64,000 nt of DNA, taken from Verrucomicrobiota bacterium (GTDB lineage: Bacteria > Verrucomicrobiota > Verrucomicrobiia > Verrucomicrobiales > DEV007). The notes beneath the pieces are model-generated. The model saw only the letters and a program-made list of their open reading frames with translations. It was not told where the DNA came from and ran no database searches. Made by a program: the position numbers and the translations under genes. How positions within the stretch are numbered: the first letter of the stretch is position 1; every line of letters starts with the position of its first letter. Shown here one piece after another: positions 23,532 to 33,597 of the stretch. The DNA is taken from positions 62,001-126,000 of the forward strand of contig JAHDID010000009.1 in the NCBI GenBank assembly GCA_020630975.1, read 5' to 3'.

Positions 23532-25568
23532 ATGCTCGTAAAAGTCAGACTTCACATAGTTACCCTAGCGATCTTAGCCTGGAGTAGCAGTTTTCTCACC
23601 GCGCAAGACAGCAGCGGTCCCAATGAAATCCGCTTCACTAGCGTGCCAGATATCTTCAACTGGAACATCAGCAATCCTCAGCCCGGCTGGGAGGATACCT
23701 TGGATTGGTTCTTCGACCGGCTGCAGGCGGAGGGGCCAGACTTCACGCTGAATGCGGGCGACATCATGGACGCGCGCTGGTGGGACAATGCCGAGCAAGT
23801 GCAGCGCAAGACCGAAGAATACTGGGGTGGCTTTATGAAACGCTTCAACGATCGGAATATGACTGTCTACGTCGCTCCCGGTGACCACGAGTATGGTGAC
23901 GACGCTGGGCTGCGAAAGGGCAACATCGCCAGAGTCTTTGGCGAGCAGTTCACCAAGATCATGGGCATGCCAAAGAACGGCCCTGACAACCACATAGGCC
24001 GCACCTTCTACGTCCGAGAGGGCAATCTGCTAGTCATCACACTCGACACCTTTGAGGACCAAGGCAAACATTTTGGCTACACGGTGGGTGACAAGCAGCT
24101 TGCTTGGCTAGAGCAGACCTTTCAAGAGCATGCGGATGCCGAGTTCATCATCGTGCAGGGTCACTTGCCGATCGCAGGCCCGGTGAAGAGCAAGAACTCT
24201 AGCGCCAGTATGCTGAAAGGCGGCACCAAGTCGAAACTCTGGCAGCTGATGGTCAAACACGGCGTCGATGTCTACTTGTGTGGCGAGCATCACCGGATCA
24301 CCGTCAAGAAACAGGACGGTATCTGGCAGATCGTCCACGGCGCTCTATGGGGGACGCAGACCGATCTCAACTACCTACGCGGCGTCGCTCGCCCACAGGA
24401 GCTCAGTCTCGAGTTAGTCGAATTCGACGTGGAATACAGCGGCGGCTATATCGGCGATCACCCACATCGCCCCGCTAAAAATAAGCCTAGGGAAAACGTA
24501 GCTCTCACCACGCAAACCAAAACCGACGGCACTCGCACCACCGGCAAGCTAGTGCTATCCCTAGGCCCCGACAAAGCAGTGACAACTACCACTGCGGAAG
24601 GCTGGTTTGCCAATATCGAGAAAGACGCCAAGCCCACCCCTCAGACCGAAAAGAACAAACAAGCCAATAACAGTAAGGCTGGCTTTGATCCCCTCGCTTG
24701 GAAACGACCAGTCGACAATCCGGTATTCACTACCGAGTTTGGCAACAATCACGACTCCGTGCTATTCGTCGAAGAAGGCCAAGAGTATCCCTACCACCTG
24801 ATCATCAGCCACGAAAAAGAATACGCTCAACTGTGGCGTGCTAAGAAATTCTCATGGAGCAGCAAAGACTGGGAACTGGTGGAGAAAGCGTACAAAATCG
24901 CTCCCTTCTACGAATTCGACGATGGGGTAAAAGTCGGCGATACCTACTACATCTATGAGGAAGGTCTCGTTTACACCTACACAGGTCCTCTGGAAAACTC
25001 GAGTGGCAACTGGAAGAAGGCAGGAACATTTCCCAAATCCCAGTGCGACGATATAGGTGTCTACTACGAGGGCGGCACCTTCCATATCTTTGGCGAGCAC
25101 GGCCACTTCCCTCACGGTCCCGATGGCACCAGCCTAGCGCACTTCACCTCAAAGACTGGTCTAGGCGACTGGACCCTGGTCAATGCCAAAGCCGTCGACC
25201 CCAATCCCGACGGCGGTCACAAATATGGAGTCGGCGATGCCACCATCGCTAAGATCGACGGCGAGTACTATATCTTCTGCGACCGCGAAGCACAAGGCAG
25301 CCCCTACAAAGTCACTACCTGGAAATCCAGCAGCCTCGATCAGCCTTTTACCTACATCGGTAAAGCCATCACCCCTCGCTCCGACGAACAAGACGACTGG
25401 GACAACCACCGCATCCAAGACCCCGACATCGCTTACATTCCCGAACTAGGCCACCACGTGATCACCTGCAACATGATGGACACTGATGGCAACCCTGGCG
25501 GAAACTTCCCAACGCTAAGGAAGAATCAAAGCCGAGTGATTGGGGTGTTTTATCATGGAGGAAAGTGA
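23532..25568 (+). CDS. Secreted metallophosphoesterase fused to a beta-propeller (GH43-like) domain
   Basis: About 678 residues from the ATG at 23532 (ATG at 23466 would add a leader before the signal peptide LHIVTLAILAWSSSFLTA). Residues about 30-300 form a calcineurin-like phosphoesterase: NAGDIMDARWWDN, GDHEYGDDAG (usual GNHE), IIVQGHLPIAG and LCGEHHRITV give a nearly complete metal site. After a Thr/Lys-rich linker the C-terminal half (about 390-670) has the repeated blades of a five-bladed beta-propeller of the GH43/GH117-like type (FYEFDDGVKVGDTYYIYEEG, DATIAKIDGEYYIFCDREAQ, NHRIQDPDIAYIPELGHHVI). The two are normally separate proteins. Likely substrate: a phosphorylated or sulfated sugar polymer; inferred only. 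Confidence 0.85.
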   Translation: MLVKVRLHIVTLAILAWSSSFLTAQDSSGPNEIRFTSVPDIFNWNISNPQPGWEDTLDWFFDRLQAEGPDFTLNAGDIMDARWWDNAEQVQRKTEEYWGGFMKRFNDRNMTVYVAPGDHEYGDDAGLRKGNIARVFGEQFTKIMGMPKNGPDNHIGRTFYVREGNLLVITLDTFEDQGKHFGYTVGDKQLAWLEQTFQEHADAEFIIVQGHLPIAGPVKSKNSSASMLKGGTKSKLWQLMVKHGVDVYLCGEHHRITVKKQDGIWQIVHGALWGTQTDLNYLRGVARPQELSLELVEFDVEYSGGYIGDHPHRPAKNKPRENVALTTQTKTDGTRTTGKLVLSLGPDKAVTTTTAEGWFANIEKDAKPTPQTEKNKQANNSKAGFDPLAWKRPVDNPVFTTEFGNNHDSVLFVEEGQEYPYHLIISHEKEYAQLWRAKKFSWSSKDWELVEKAYKIAPFYEFDDGVKVGDTYYIYEEGLVYTYTGPLENSSGNWKKAGTFPKSQCDDIGVYYEGGTFHIFGEHGHFPHGPDGTSLAHFTSKTGLGDWTLVNAKAVDPNPDGGHKYGVGDATIAKIDGEYYIFCDREAQGSPYKVTTWKSSSLDQPFTYIGKAITPRSDEQDDWDNHRIQDPDIAYIPELGHHVITCNMMDTDGNPGGNFPTLRKNQSRVIGVFYHGGK

Positions 25569-25946
25569 AAATAGGATTGAAATCAGACGATCATTTTAAC
25601 ACGCCCCGGGAGCGCCGACGTCCTCGTCGGCATCCAGAGCATTGAGCCCATTTCAAAGCTTGCTACCCCTTATTGGTAAATGTTGAGTAGCCCGAGGGTA
25701 TATGAGTGAATGGGGTAAAAGAGGATAGACGACTTGTGGTGAAAATATGACCACTAAAGTAAAATGCTGTTATAAAGTTTGAGTGATTTAAAGATTTTTG
25801 ATTTCTGAAGAAGCAAAGCTTTTTTACTTTTCGCATGTCACCGTTTGCACCACGGCGCAGTAGCCAAGACGACGCACCCCGTCGAAGCCGGCAAAACCGA
25901 AACTCGACAGAGTGGTCTGGCTATGCTTTATCTTTATGCTACGAGA
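25569..25946. other. Intergenic, AT-rich, one hairpin
   Basis: No gene is apparent. A perfect hairpin GCCGACG-TCCT-CGTCGGC lies at 25614-25631. The text AAAAGAGGATAGACGACTTGTGGT near 25712-25735 is imperfectly repeated at about 26978-27000. Composition becomes AT-rich here, the left edge of the accessory block. Confidence 0.5.
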
Positions 25947-26348
25947 ATGAGCCTGACCCTCACAGCTAAAATCGAATACCTTGATGATATTCGCGATTCA
26001 GATAATCCACGGTTCATGATTTTTCTAACTCCGAGCACACCCGACTCCACGCCAGTTACACTCCCTAAGACAAGCAGCTACCAACTCTCGATGCAGGGTG
26101 ATGTGTTGAGAATCTGCTGTGATCAGGCATCACCAGACCTAAATGAGTTCCGTTTTGATCAGAACAGTGATGACGTGATGTATCGATTTGAGGCAGACGG
26201 TTTCTTACCTCATTCACATCTCTCATTCGTATTTCCGACGGAATGGGGAAAGCCTTCAACAATTGACTTCTCTGTTTTGGAAACTTCGCTGGAACATTGG
26301 TCTGGCCAGATATCTGTTCCCAAAATTGAGGAAGGTGAGTTTACGTGA
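25947..26348 (+). CDS. Unrecognised small cytoplasmic protein
   Basis: 133 residues from the ATG at 25947 (MSLTLTAKIEYLDDIRDSDN). An upstream ATG at 25845 opens the same frame, but its first 34 residues look like translated intergenic DNA. No signal peptide, membrane segment or cysteine motif. The sequence is rich in Ser/Asp and alternates hydrophobic residues, so a beta-rich fold is likely. First of a run of small, AT-rich, same-strand genes. It could be an immunity protein or a cassette-borne gene; no family recognised. Confidence 0.55.
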   Translation: MSLTLTAKIEYLDDIRDSDNPRFMIFLTPSTPDSTPVTLPKTSSYQLSMQGDVLRICCDQASPDLNEFRFDQNSDDVMYRFEADGFLPHSHLSFVFPTEWGKPSTIDFSVLETSLEHWSGQISVPKIEEGEFT

Positions 26349-26511
26349 TCCGGATCGCATGGGACAGACCAGCATATGGGCATAGAATCGCGGAGTACTA
26401 GGCGGTATCCACCGATTGGTTTTCAGCTTGCTTTGTTATCGTGGGATTCTATTCTGTTGGTGAGATCGCTCTCCCCAATTCCGTTGGGTACGTTCAAACA
26501 TTAGACTCTAG

Positions 26512-26838
26512 ATGATCAGACTGTTTGCCACCCTAGTGATATTATTTTTCCTGATCTCATGCTCAGATCAGAGCAAGACAGATCTAAACACCTTTTTAGA
26601 TCACCATCGAAAGATGGAGGAAATAATGAAAAAGCATGGCATGGGTTCTTCATCGAGTTCATCAGAGAGAGCCGCAGCCATTAAGGATTTCGAGAGTCAT
26701 CTTACATCAGCTAGAACGCTAGAAGCTAGGCTTGCGCCCCGATTGACGACTTCTCAAAAGAAATCAATGTCGGATGTAAACGCGGTTATGAGCAGCGGGC
26801 TTACCTCATTAAAGCAATTGCAATCAAAAACGCAATAA
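26512..26838 (+). CDS. Small lipoprotein, unknown function
   Basis: 108 residues. The start MIRLFATLVILFFLISCSDQ is a lipoprotein signal with lipobox FLISC (Cys17). The mature part is charged and helical, with a polyserine stretch (about 43-49) and a C-terminal coil ending SLKQLQSKTQ. It would be anchored to the outer or inner membrane. Asp in position +3 (CSD) gives no firm sorting information. Located in the orphan-gene block; downstream DNA is related to that after the 28440-29078 gene. Confidence 0.6.
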   Translation: MIRLFATLVILFFLISCSDQSKTDLNTFLDHHRKMEEIMKKHGMGSSSSSSERAAAIKDFESHLTSARTLEARLAPRLTTSQKKSMSDVNAVMSSGLTSLKQLQSKTQ

Positions 26839-27193
26839 GGTTAACAACTAGCCCCGCCAAAACTCGCCGATACGCCTCGTGTTGTCGTTAGTTGATTTGG
26901 TGGCAAGAGTGTCTTTGATGCAATCTAGCAACTCTCCCGAGTCGGTGTGCTATGACATTTCCTCACGGAGGATAAGGTCAAAGGGGATGAGACTTGTGGT
27001 ACTTGAGGCGTACTGGGGCTAATGTGCAGTACTTGATATCACCACCCAAAAAACCTTGCTTGATAAGACTTCCAGCTTAATAGAATCAGGGATCTGCTCT
27101 GGCTGATAACACGCTCCGGGGTGAACTATTAGGCCGAAAATTATGCGAAAACAGGTTGCAGACATACTCACCTCACGAGGTTTGGTTTCGGTA
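26839..27193. other. Intergenic with sequence related to that after the DMP19-like gene
   Basis: No convincing gene. TTAGTTGATTTGGTGGC at 26888-26904 closely matches GTAGTTGATTTGCTGGC at 29125-29141, and the flanks on both sides (CTAGCC..., then GCAACTC.CTCCCG) are also similar. The GACTTGTGGT near 26989 recurs at 25726. Confidence 0.5.
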
Positions 27194-27631
27194 ATGAACA
27201 ACACAAGATGGATCGAACTGCGTAAAGCGATCGCCACCGAGTTACCATGGCCTCCTGCATATCAGTTGAAGAGCCTTTTAAACGATAAGCCTGACCCTCA
27301 ACAGTTTGATCTAACACCACCCTACTTTGGGGATTGGTCGGATTCCTTGATTTGGCAGAACACCTTAGATATCGAATGGATCAGAGTCACGCACTACTAC
27401 TCAAAATACAGGGGGGCGCTGATTGCGCCTGAAGTGATTTCAATCGAGGCGGAGTTACGTGACTTACTTCGCCGTCTCGATACCCCTCGGATATATCACG
27501 AAGATTCGACGTTGATATTTGGCTACCTTAACTCTACTTCGCGGCTCGAACCTAACAAGGCGCATCACGATAGACACTATGGATTCAAAGAGCCAAAGAA
27601 AAAGGCAGCGCCAAATAGCCGCTCAAATTGA
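27194..27631 (+). CDS. DUF6678-like small protein
   Basis: 145 residues from the ATG at 27194 (MNNTRWIELRKAIATELPWP). An upstream ATG at 27143 adds 17 residues and is less likely. The start MNNTRW.EL, the WPPAYQLKSLL stretch and the aromatic-rich YFGDWSDSLIWQNTLDIEWI recall DUF6678, a small cytoplasmic family; many relatives sit in immunity-like or cassette contexts. The last 20 residues are charged and overlap the next gene, so the natural end may have been extended by a recombination. The overlap with the gene at 27579 is 53 bases. Confidence 0.55.
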   Translation: MNNTRWIELRKAIATELPWPPAYQLKSLLNDKPDPQQFDLTPPYFGDWSDSLIWQNTLDIEWIRVTHYYSKYRGALIAPEVISIEAELRDLLRRLDTPRIYHEDSTLIFGYLNSTSRLEPNKAHHDRHYGFKEPKKKAAPNSRSN

Positions 27632-28127
27632 GCGAGAAAGGCGCCGCCAAAAGGCTGAGGAAACTTGCCCATTAAATCGTGAAGAATACACGCGATTTAT
27701 CGATGCTGTTACCACAGAATGGATCGAATCCCCATCACAACAGCATCCGTTTCAACACACTCATTCCTATCTTGAAACACACGACCTTTCACCCGAACCG
27801 TTTTTGAATTTCCTCAGCACACAGAGAATTCAGAGCGATTTCGATGTTATCATTCACGGTGATGAGCATTTTATTTTCGGCTCTACACCCGCGAGGTTAA
27901 GGCGCATGCCAATCGATGAACCTCAGCTCCATGAGCTCATGGATTACATTGATATCAGAATTCGGAAAGATGGATGCGATAATACGCTGCGATGGACTGA
28001 GGAATGGTTATCAGAAAACAGCTTACCCGTCTCACTTACTGTAGGATCATTAATTGCCCTCGGAGGTGGTTGCGATTGCGAAGTGATTCTCAATGTTGAA
28101 CCCAACATGATTTACCCAAATAGCTAA
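27579..28127 (+). CDS. Small protein with DUF2695-like C-terminus
   Basis: 182 residues from the ATG at 27579. The N-terminus is a highly charged helix (MDSKSQRKRQRQIAAQIERE). The middle (TRFIDAVTTEWIESPSQQHP, then FDVIIHGDEHFIFG) is not recognised. The C-terminus ALGGGCDCEVILNVEPNMIY carries the GGxCDCE(V/I)xxNVE signature of DUF2695, a small family of unknown role. The longer frame from 27519 begins in the preceding gene and looks spurious. Overlap with the DUF6678-like gene suggests either a coupled pair or a fusion junction. Confidence 0.6.
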   Translation: MDSKSQRKRQRQIAAQIERERRRQKAEETCPLNREEYTRFIDAVTTEWIESPSQQHPFQHTHSYLETHDLSPEPFLNFLSTQRIQSDFDVIIHGDEHFIFGSTPARLRRMPIDEPQLHELMDYIDIRIRKDGCDNTLRWTEEWLSENSLPVSLTVGSLIALGGGCDCEVILNVEPNMIYPNS

Positions 28128-28369
28128 CAATAAAGAGCAGGTAGCCTCGCTACGCTACCTGTGTCGCCATCGCTAGGATTAGTGGTAAATGGCGGCAGGC
28201 GACTTGTGTAACCACTCTGTCCTGATAGTAAACGACAAAGGCTCTATCGCCTCTAAAACCGAAGAAAATCCTGCGCTTAGCCCACCTCACACCGCTTCCC
28301 TAAGAGGAAAGATCAACCTCACCGAAGCGACTTTCCGCTGTTGACACCGGCTCCGTTCATCATAAAGCT

Positions 28370-28430
28370 TATATCGAGAAGCGGGGAGCGCCCAACGACA
28401 GTGGGGAGTCCGCACCCGCTTCTCAATATA
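28370..28430 (+). promoter_or_regulatory. Long hairpin upstream of the DMP19-like gene
   Basis: TATATCGAGAAGCGGG (28370-28385) pairs with CCCGCTTCTCAATATA (28415-28430), 15 of 16 positions. It lies 10 bases before the ATG at 28440. It may be a leader structure or a recombination-site palindrome; the loop contains GCGCCCAACGACAG, which resembles an attC inverse core. Confidence 0.4.
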
Positions 28431-28439
28431 AACTCCTTA

Positions 28440-29078
28440 ATGTTCTGCCCAAAAATGCCCTACGAATTTACTAATTGTGAAAAATGTGGCGGGAGGACAT
28501 ACCTTCCAGTTTACGAGCGGAATGGAGGTCTTTGCTCTAATTGTGAACGGAATCGACGACTAGCTGATGAATGGCAAGATAGACCGCTGAAACCGCACCT
28601 TTCGCCTCAACAACTTTCAAGCCTAATAGCCTCCGCGACTTCACATAAGGTAATTGAGGCGCTATTCGACCCAGCATGGGATAGGGTTAACTTTAGGCCT
28701 AAAGCGATGACTCAAGGTGACATCGTTGTTTACACAGTCTGGACTTTCCTGGGTGAGACTTTGAATGGAGGGATTTATCAATACTTAACCAATCAATCAG
28801 GAGGCTGGGCTCATCACTGTTCACCATCGCTTCGTAGGATTGGTGCATCGAAATACGCAGATGTGATCGACGCTTGTATTGCAGATTTTACTTCTACTAA
28901 AACACCCGATGATTGGGACGATGATCTTGATCGATATGCGGAGATGTACGAAGACCCGTTTTCAGAACTTGAACATCCATTTTTTGACTATTACAATCAC
29001 AATGAAGAGGAGCTACCCGACCTTCTTTATAAATATATTTTCGCTAATCGGGATTTGTTCACGACAGAATCCGAGTAG
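28440..29078 (+). CDS. DMP19-like (DUF4375) protein with N-terminal zinc ribbon
   Basis: 212 residues from the ATG at 28440 (the ATG at 28455 is also possible; the frame from 28341 runs through a hairpin). A zinc ribbon CEKCGG...CSNCER occupies about residues 11-34. The rest matches DUF4375/DMP19: TFLGETLNGGIYQYLTNQSG, LRRIGASKYADVIDACIADF, EHPFFDYYNHNEEELPDLLY. DMP19 from Neisseria is a DNA mimic; most bacterial members are uncharacterised and often sit near immunity-type genes. The protein is acidic at its C-terminal half. Part of the AT-rich orphan block. Confidence 0.7.
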   Translation: MFCPKMPYEFTNCEKCGGRTYLPVYERNGGLCSNCERNRRLADEWQDRPLKPHLSPQQLSSLIASATSHKVIEALFDPAWDRVNFRPKAMTQGDIVVYTVWTFLGETLNGGIYQYLTNQSGGWAHHCSPSLRRIGASKYADVIDACIADFTSTKTPDDWDDDLDRYAEMYEDPFSELEHPFFDYYNHNEEELPDLLYKYIFANRDLFTTESE

Positions 29079-29222
29079 GCAGAACATTACGCGGTTGGAT
29101 AACCTGCTAGCCCGCTTCTTGTTTGTAGTTGATTTGCTGGCTAGGTCGTCTATCATGTGAGCAACTCGCTCCCGGACTAGTAGGTCCCAGCGCTTTTACG
29201 ATATGGCAGAAAATTCCCAAGC

Positions 29223-29531
29223 ATGAGTAAAGAGAAAGTCGAAATCTGGGATTGCACAGAGTGCGGAGAAGAGGACGAAATTACATTTGGAGAGTGTTGG
29301 AAATGTTCAACTCCTCATCCAAACTTTCGCAATGTACTCACTGAAGAAGATGAAGAAAGGAAGCGTCACTATGAGATATCGAAGCTTACGTTACGCCTTA
29401 GCAAAGAACAGATAGAACTCAACCAATTGAGTAAAGAGCAATACCTCCTAGAAATTGAAAGTGCTAGAAAGATATCTGCTTTACTCGATAAAGCAGATCG
29501 CTTTCTCGACAACATAGACAAATCTGGGTAA
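29223..29531 (+). CDS. Small zinc-ribbon/coiled-coil protein
   Basis: 102 residues. The N-terminal CTECGEEDEITFGECWKCST has two CxxC pairs of a RanBP2-like or rubredoxin-type zinc ribbon. Residues about 40-100 are a charged helix with heptad spacing (LTLRLSKEQIELNQLSKEQY), probably a coiled coil that dimerises. No signal peptide. Starts right after the sequence that follows the DMP19-like gene. Function unknown; such small proteins are common in accessory blocks. Confidence 0.6.
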   Translation: MSKEKVEIWDCTECGEEDEITFGECWKCSTPHPNFRNVLTEEDEERKRHYEISKLTLRLSKEQIELNQLSKEQYLLEIESARKISALLDKADRFLDNIDKSG

Positions 29532-30022
29532 ACGGGGATAGGCAAAAAGTAAGAAAGTTTCGGCTCCCGAGATTTTGTCGATCAAGTGTTTAATGATCAT
29601 TGAAGCGGGCTGACTGCACCCAACTCGCAGCGGGAAACAGGCGCTCGACCGATGCGCTGGGCCAACTGGTCAGGTCTGTACAGTCTACGAGACCCCCGCT
29701 AAGAGGTCATCAGTCAATTGCATTGAGCATTGCCCAGTAACGGCTGCTGATCAGCGAATCACTAGCGAGTAAACGCGAGAAGCCCCCTACCTACCCAGGT
29801 AATACTCTCAGTCACCAGTAGAATCATTGCGTCTTCGCGCATAGGTTAGAGCCCTATCCGTCTGTAGTAACAGGTAGGTCCACCTAATCTGGTGCCAATG
29901 TTGCCGGAAAACTGGTCTCAATCGATCAGTTCGCAACCACTCTAGTTGAGCATATTTACTTTCTACGTCGCAAGGAAGCTCACCTCCACAGGTCACTTGT
30001 CCTCATTTATTCCACTATCGAT
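29532..30022. other. Intergenic, no gene seen
   Basis: About 490 bases. A 62-codon minus-strand ORF at 29808-29996 has no plausible start context and an unnatural composition (Arg/Trp-rich). No terminator or promoter stands out. It forms the right end of the accessory block. Confidence 0.4.
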
Positions 30023-30655
30023 CTACCCATTGCCGTGATGAACTCGACCTAATCGAGCATCCAAGACCTCTTTAACAGATCCGATTTTCTTTAATGCCGA
30101 GAGAGGGAAAATTTGAGATCCGGGTGATTCACTCATATCTCGATAAATATCATAGAAGCCGAGACGGTACCGTGGAACTTTCTGGTCTTTGTATGCTTTA
30201 GCAGCGTCTGCCCAGGCAAACTTCGACTTTGCCCCCAGCGTTATGACATCTGCACTCTTCTGCCTTAAATTTCTTCTTTTCAAAAACTCTTCTTTGGAAA
30301 GCGGTTTTTCGAACCGCAATTTAACTGTGTATTTTTCAGCAACGGCCTCTTTCCTTACCGACCCTAAAGACGCATCCAGCCGAGGAGGAGGCGTAGCTCT
30401 GGAAATCATTCCAACTCTATAAATATCAAAAGTTGAACGGAAGGTAATAACATTATTATTTGCTGAAACGATCCAATCTTTACCTAAGAGGGACCCGAAT
30501 TCAGCAGCAAGTCGATTCGCCTCATCAGCGAGATGTTGAGCTGTAGGATAATCATCCTGAGCATGCAGGCTGCTCAATAACAAACCCCCAACCATCAGAA
30601 TCATGAGTATGTAAATATTGCAGAAAATATTATTTATTACCATCCAAGTTCCCAA
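30023..30655 (-). CDS. Secreted protein of unknown function
   Basis: 210 residues. A hydrophobic signal segment (NIYILMILMVGGLLLSSLHA) is cleaved before QDDYPTAQHLADEANRLAAE. The rest has a mixed fold, with a strand-rich core NVITFRSTFDIYRVGMISRA and KYTVKLRFEKPLSKEEFLKR. No cysteines or metal motif. The exact start is uncertain (ATGs at 30655 and 30643). The AT-rich composition matches the block to its left rather than menB to its right. No family recognised. Confidence 0.55.
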   Translation of the reverse strand: MGTWMVINNIFCNIYILMILMVGGLLLSSLHAQDDYPTAQHLADEANRLAAEFGSLLGKDWIVSANNNVITFRSTFDIYRVGMISRATPPPRLDASLGSVRKEAVAEKYTVKLRFEKPLSKEEFLKRRNLRQKSADVITLGAKSKFAWADAAKAYKDQKVPRYRLGFYDIYRDMSESPGSQIFPLSALKKIGSVKEVLDARLGRVHHGNG

Positions 30656-30694
30656 CTATCTTTTGATACGGTAACACAGCCCCGAGCCCTGCAC

Positions 30695-31636
<942 letters not shown>

Positions 31637-31733
31637 GATGCCGTGCAGGCTAGTCACTGGAATCTTTTGGTTCCCCCTCGCACAGTTATTTGATAAAACG
31701 TCCTAGATTCAGCTCACCACTTCGTTTCTTTTT

Positions 31734-33566
31734 ATGACCAGATCCATTCCATACCTGTTGTTTCTCGCCTGCGTCACGATGGGCATCGCTCAGGCAGATC
31801 GAGACCCCACTCGCCTGACTCACGGGCCTATGCTGGGCCAACCTACCGCCCACACCATGAAAGTCTGGGCTAGGACCTCGGATCCAGCTGAGTTTACTGT
31901 GCGCTACGGTACGACAGAATCCCATCTCGACCAAGTCTCCGCCCCAGCGACGACTCAGATCGAAGATGACAATACCGGCTCTGCCCTGCTCACCGATCTA
32001 CAGGCTGACCAGCGCTACTTTTACCAGGTCTACATCAACGACCGGCCACACGGTCTGCCGGGCACATTTCTGACTCTGCCATCCGCCGATGAGGTGAGAA
32101 ATGCGGAGCATAATCCCGACGGTCTTTTCAATTTTCGCTTTCAGATCGGCTCATGCGCCAACCAAAACCCCATCCATGGCAATGGCCACCGCGCCCGCAC
32201 CTACGAAAACCTCAACCGCGACTGGACGGAGAATACTCACTTTCACATCATGAATGGCGACTGGCTCTACGAGGAGCTACGCGCCTACCCAGTAGAGGCC
32301 TGGCGCCTGCGCTCGGGTATCGATGCCGTGCCGCAAAATGTCGACCTGATGCCGACCATGGTCGGTGTGTGGGAAAACTACAAACTCTACCTGAGCCGAG
32401 GTATCAGCCTATCCGAGTGGCATCGCAATATGCCCAGCTACTTCACATTCGACGATCACGAGCTGGTCAACGATATCTGGGGAGCCGCTACAGCTGGCCG
32501 TCGCGATCGCCGCGCGGTGTTTCGCGATATCGGCACCTCCGCCTTTTACGACTATCTAGGCTGGGCCAATCCCACGGAATACTCCCACCAGGTACACGTC
32601 TCGCGCGGCGAGATGACCGAGGGCAGCGATCTACTAGTCGATAAGACGGCCAACTTCAAAGCCATGCCGCTAGACGAGATGCTGAATCTCCACGTCCACT
32701 GGGGAACACCCACTGCTGGGGTGAATGATCTGAAGTACGACGTGCTCAGCGAGGGCAGCCCCAACTCGTACGTCTACGACATCGCCGAAGTGATCGACGA
32801 GCACACTCTGCGCCTGCACATGCCGGCAAAGGCCACCGATACCGTCACCTACTCCATCGGTCGCCGTAGTTACGGCAAATTCACCGTGAGCAATTGCGAC
32901 TTTTACCTACTCGACACCCGTGGCGCTCGCGATATGCACGACACCACCGATCGGGGAAAAGAAGGCCTGTCTATGCTCGGCACCGTGCAGCGCGACTGGC
33001 TGATCGAGTCGATGCAAAACAGCGATGCTCAGTTCTCCTTTGTCATCTCATCTGTGCCATTCATGATCCCACACAGTGGTGCCGGTGGCTTCGAGGCTGC
33101 TGAGAATAAGGAGGAAGCTTGGACCGCATTTTTCGACGAGCGCGAGATCTTGATCGATGCCTGGGAGGAGATCGGTAAGCCGGTCTTCGTGATGACAGGC
33201 GATCTGCACAATAGCTTCGCAATCAAAGTCACCGATCAGATCTGGGAGTTCTGCTGTGGCCCGCACAATAGCGTCAACCACGTGCCGAAAAACGACGAGA
33301 TGGATCGCCCAGCTACCGGCAAATTCAAGTTTGGCCCACGCGAGTGCGACATCCGCTGGAGCAGCTACATCCTGCCCGACCTAGAGCGCATGGATCGACT
33401 GTATCCCTACTTTGCAGTAGTAAAGATCAATAACGTTTTCAACATGCCAAAGAAGCTCGGCGACCAGCGCTACGTGGCCTACCCACATCCGCAGGTGGTA
33501 TTCCAGTACTACAATGGCAATACCGGCGAGCTCGAGTATGCCGAATCGATCTCGACTCAGCGATAG
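31734..33566 (+). CDS. PhoD-like metallophosphatase, secreted
   Basis: 610 residues. A signal peptide (YLLFLACVTMGIAQA) is followed by a fibronectin-like N-domain (TMKVWARTSDPAEFTVRYGT) and a PhoD catalytic domain: FRFQIGSCANQNP, HIMNGDWLY, YFTFDDHELVND, FYLLDTRGARD and FVMTGDLHNSF. These correspond to the metal ligands of the PhoD phosphatase/phosphodiesterase family. A roughly 80-residue insert (GWANPTEYSHQVHVSRGEMT to IGRRSYGK) splits the domain, as in several verrucomicrobial homologues. Likely releases phosphate from extracellular esters. Transcribed in the same direction as the sulfatase 31 bases downstream. Confidence 0.88.
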   Translation: MTRSIPYLLFLACVTMGIAQADRDPTRLTHGPMLGQPTAHTMKVWARTSDPAEFTVRYGTTESHLDQVSAPATTQIEDDNTGSALLTDLQADQRYFYQVYINDRPHGLPGTFLTLPSADEVRNAEHNPDGLFNFRFQIGSCANQNPIHGNGHRARTYENLNRDWTENTHFHIMNGDWLYEELRAYPVEAWRLRSGIDAVPQNVDLMPTMVGVWENYKLYLSRGISLSEWHRNMPSYFTFDDHELVNDIWGAATAGRRDRRAVFRDIGTSAFYDYLGWANPTEYSHQVHVSRGEMTEGSDLLVDKTANFKAMPLDEMLNLHVHWGTPTAGVNDLKYDVLSEGSPNSYVYDIAEVIDEHTLRLHMPAKATDTVTYSIGRRSYGKFTVSNCDFYLLDTRGARDMHDTTDRGKEGLSMLGTVQRDWLIESMQNSDAQFSFVISSVPFMIPHSGAGGFEAAENKEEAWTAFFDEREILIDAWEEIGKPVFVMTGDLHNSFAIKVTDQIWEFCCGPHNSVNHVPKNDEMDRPATGKFKFGPRECDIRWSSYILPDLERMDRLYPYFAVVKINNVFNMPKKLGDQRYVAYPHPQVVFQYYNGNTGELEYAESISTQR

Positions 33567-33597
33567 TCGCCAACTTGGATCCAACTAGCATTTCTCT

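Noticed and set aside
26839-27000. Classical integron attC site
   Set aside because: I could not find the paired RYYYAAC/GTTRRRY core sites around a long hairpin, and there is no integrase in the window; only the cassette-like layout is kept as a finding.
29808-29996. 62-codon minus-strand ORF
   Set aside because: No start context, odd composition, no recognisable feature.
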